Part shown: in pieces, positions 63,086 to 64,000 of the stretch
Layout of the letters: each line of letters starts with the position of its first letter
How positions within the stretch are numbered: position 1 is the stretch's first letter
Source of the DNA: Caryophanales bacterium UBA4682
GTDB lineage: Bacteria > Bacillota_I > Bacilli_A > RFN20 > CAG-288
Reading direction: 5' to 3'
Assembly (NCBI GenBank): GCA_002404995.1
Contig: DHKY01000005.1
Location: 1 to 64,000 of the forward strand
DNA length: 64,000 bases
The notes under the pieces: model-generated
The model's input: the letters and a program-made list of their open reading frames with translations, nothing else
The model's database searches: none
What the model was told of the DNA's origin: nothing
Made by a program: the position numbers and the translations under genes

Positions 63086-63892
63086 ATGGAAAACAAGAAT
63101 CAAAACGGCGAAAAGAAGGCTCCGTACCTTCCTAAGAGCTCACCCGCGGCAGGCGCCCATATCGGGCATGTCATCGCAGTTAGGTCTGGAAAAGGAGGCG
63201 TAGGCAAATCCTTTGTCTCTTCCTATCTTTCTGTGTTATTGTCTCGTAAAGGGTTCAAAGTCGGTGTCAGGGATTGCGATATCACCGGCCCCAGCATTCC
63301 ATTTGCTTTTAACAGGAAAGGCCCAGTCTATGGTGCAAATGGCGTCTTTTATCCTCTTAAGAGCAAAGGCGGAATCGAAGTCAGGTCTTCGAACCTGCTT
63401 TTGGATTCTCCGGAAGATCCGATTGTCTGGCGTGGAAGCAGGATTTCGACTTTAATTGAACAGTTTTATGCCCAGGTTGTCTGGAATGTAGACTTCCTGA
63501 TTCTTGATTTAGCACCAGGCACCGGAGACATCTCTCTAACTGTGTTCCAGAAAATCCCGGTCGATGCTGCTGTGGTTGTTGCTACTCCTCAGTCTTTGGT
63601 TTCCCTAATTGTCGAAAAGAGCGCGAAAATGGCGGATAGGCTCAATGTCCCTCTTCTTTCCCTGGTTGAAAACAGGGCTTATGTGAAATGCCCGGATTGT
63701 GGCAAGCGAATTGATATCTATGGAAAACAGGGCAATGATGCGGAACTTGCAAAGAAACATGGTATTCCTGTTTTTGATGAAATTCCTTTTGATTCTGAAA
63801 TTGCTTTTTTCATGGATAAAGGGGATATCGAAGATTTCAAGGGAGACTATCTCTCCTCAACTGTTGATGCGATTCTTAAAAGCCTGAAATAA
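63086..63892 (+). CDS. mrp: Mrp/ApbC-family iron-sulfur carrier ATPase
   Basis: A 268-residue cytoplasmic P-loop ATPase that carries Fe-S clusters. I start at 63086, behind ACGAGGTAT, rather than at ATG 63065, which lies 6 bp from a TATAAT-like box. Deviant Walker A VxSGKGGVGKSF near residues 32-43: x is AGG (63182), the family's VMSGKGGVGKS. The next AGG (63269) in GV-x-DCDITGPSIP matches GIMDADITGPSIP. The C-terminal CPDCGKRIDIYG supplies the CxxC cluster site. Shorter than canonical Mrp because it lacks the N-terminal MIP18 domain. Confidence 0.93.
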   Translation: MENKNQNGEKKAPYLPKSSPAAGAHIGHVIAVRSGKGGVGKSFVSSYLSVLLSRKGFKVGVRDCDITGPSIPFAFNRKGPVYGANGVFYPLKSKGGIEVRSSNLLLDSPEDPIVWRGSRISTLIEQFYAQVVWNVDFLILDLAPGTGDISLTVFQKIPVDAAVVVATPQSLVSLIVEKSAKMADRLNVPLLSLVENRAYVKCPDCGKRIDIYGKQGNDAELAKKHGIPVFDEIPFDSEIAFFMDKGDIEDFKGDYLSSTVDAILKSLK

Positions 63893-63895
63893 GCC

Positions 63896-64000
63896 ATGAC
63901 GGAAGAAGAGCGGAAGACCCTATTTCTCAGTCTGTTTAAAAGCCTCGAACAGAAGATGCTCTCTTTGGTGAAATCATCCGGGGAGGGACATGTTTCATTT
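63896..64000 (+). CDS. Start of an unknown gene, cut by the window end
   Basis: The first 35 codons (MTEEERKTLFLSLFKSLEQK..) open 3 bp after the mrp stop and continue beyond the window. There is no clear ribosome binding site; coupling to mrp is likely. Too short to assign. Confidence 0.5.
   Translation, partial: MTEEERKTLFLSLFKSLEQKMLSLVKSSGEGHVSF

Noticed and set aside
1..64000. UGA or another stop codon reassigned, as in Mycoplasma
   Set aside because: Conserved Trp positions use TGG and genes such as the YesN-like regulator end cleanly at TGA with the expected C-terminus; no conserved domain crosses a stop.
1..64000. Both AGA and AGG reassigned, or AGG meaning Lys or Leu
   Set aside because: AGA occupies conserved Arg (EAAR at 10128, PgmB SR at 14971, MtaB RGRSRSR). 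AGG sites such as KMSKS, WMH, MHER and SPIGMKK specifically call for Met rather than Lys or Leu.
1..64000. CRISPR array, prophage, integrase, transposase
   Set aside because: No regular spacer-repeat array, no integrase/transposase or phage structural gene, and no terminal inverted repeats were seen on either strand.

Overview
The window is one continuous 64 kb stretch of a moderately AT-rich, Gram-positive-type chromosome. It has AGGAGG ribosome binding sites, lipoprotein signal peptides, YesM/YesN-type regulators, T-run terminators, eight tRNA genes and a TPP riboswitch. I see no phage, plasmid, insertion sequence or CRISPR array. The best fit is an uncultivated member of the Bacilli (Erysipelotrichia/Mollicutes-like), probably host-associated and fermentative.

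The most important observation is the genetic code. In gene after gene the codon AGG stands where the protein family has methionine (sometimes Ile/Leu/Val), while conserved arginines are written CGN or AGA. Examples are the KMSKS motif of cysteinyl-tRNA synthetase (K-AGG-SKS), the SPIGMKK motif of the YbaK deacylase, the MHERY motif of a GT-C glycosyltransferase, the VMSGKGGVGKS P-loop of Mrp, and lipoprotein signal peptides that would otherwise carry arginine in their hydrophobic cores. AGG therefore very probably means Met here, alongside ATG; TAA, TAG and TGA remain stops. From memory, an AGG Arg-to-Met reassignment was predicted computationally for a clade of uncultivated Bacilli (Shulgina and Eddy, eLife 2021); this window looks like that code. 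Every standard-table translation of these genes has false arginines. The tRNA expected to do this (CCU anticodon, charged with Met) is not in the window; a tRNA-Arg(ACG) for CGN is.

Layout. 1-7 kb: the end of a FtsX-type ABC permease, aldo/keto reductase, ybaK, fmt, membrane proteins and a P-loop protein. 7-27 kb: a large alpha-glucan or related glycan locus. It has a sugar ABC importer (binding lipoprotein and two permeases), two GH65 phosphorylase-like enzymes, a PgmB-MsmK fusion, two secreted beta-helix hydrolase-like lipoproteins, a giant binding-type lipoprotein and a YesN/YesM two-component system. Next to it lies a sensor-only paralogue with no kinase. Logically, extracellular enzymes trim a glycan, the importer takes up oligosaccharides, GH65 enzymes release beta-glucose-1-phosphate, and PgmB makes glucose-6-phosphate. 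Both transcription units start behind the same tandem GCAG(G)TTTT repeats spaced 20 bp, next to CRE-like sites. 27-39 kb: mtaB, tRNAs, hpt, then a leftward operon rimO - two-subunit ABC exporter - cysS - glf. 38.5-40 kb: a long empty spacer and a tRNA Cys-Arg-Pro array. 40-47 kb: cell-surface glycan genes (YfhO, GT-C, GtrB-like, GtrA-like) and more tRNAs. 47-56.7 kb: TPP riboswitch with thiT, mgtC, an alpha-amylase, an unusual MscL, thioredoxin, TraX and CPBP membrane proteins. 56.7-64 kb: a 1605-residue CvpA-like membrane-anchored protein, a YigZ-like protein, DegV and Mrp.
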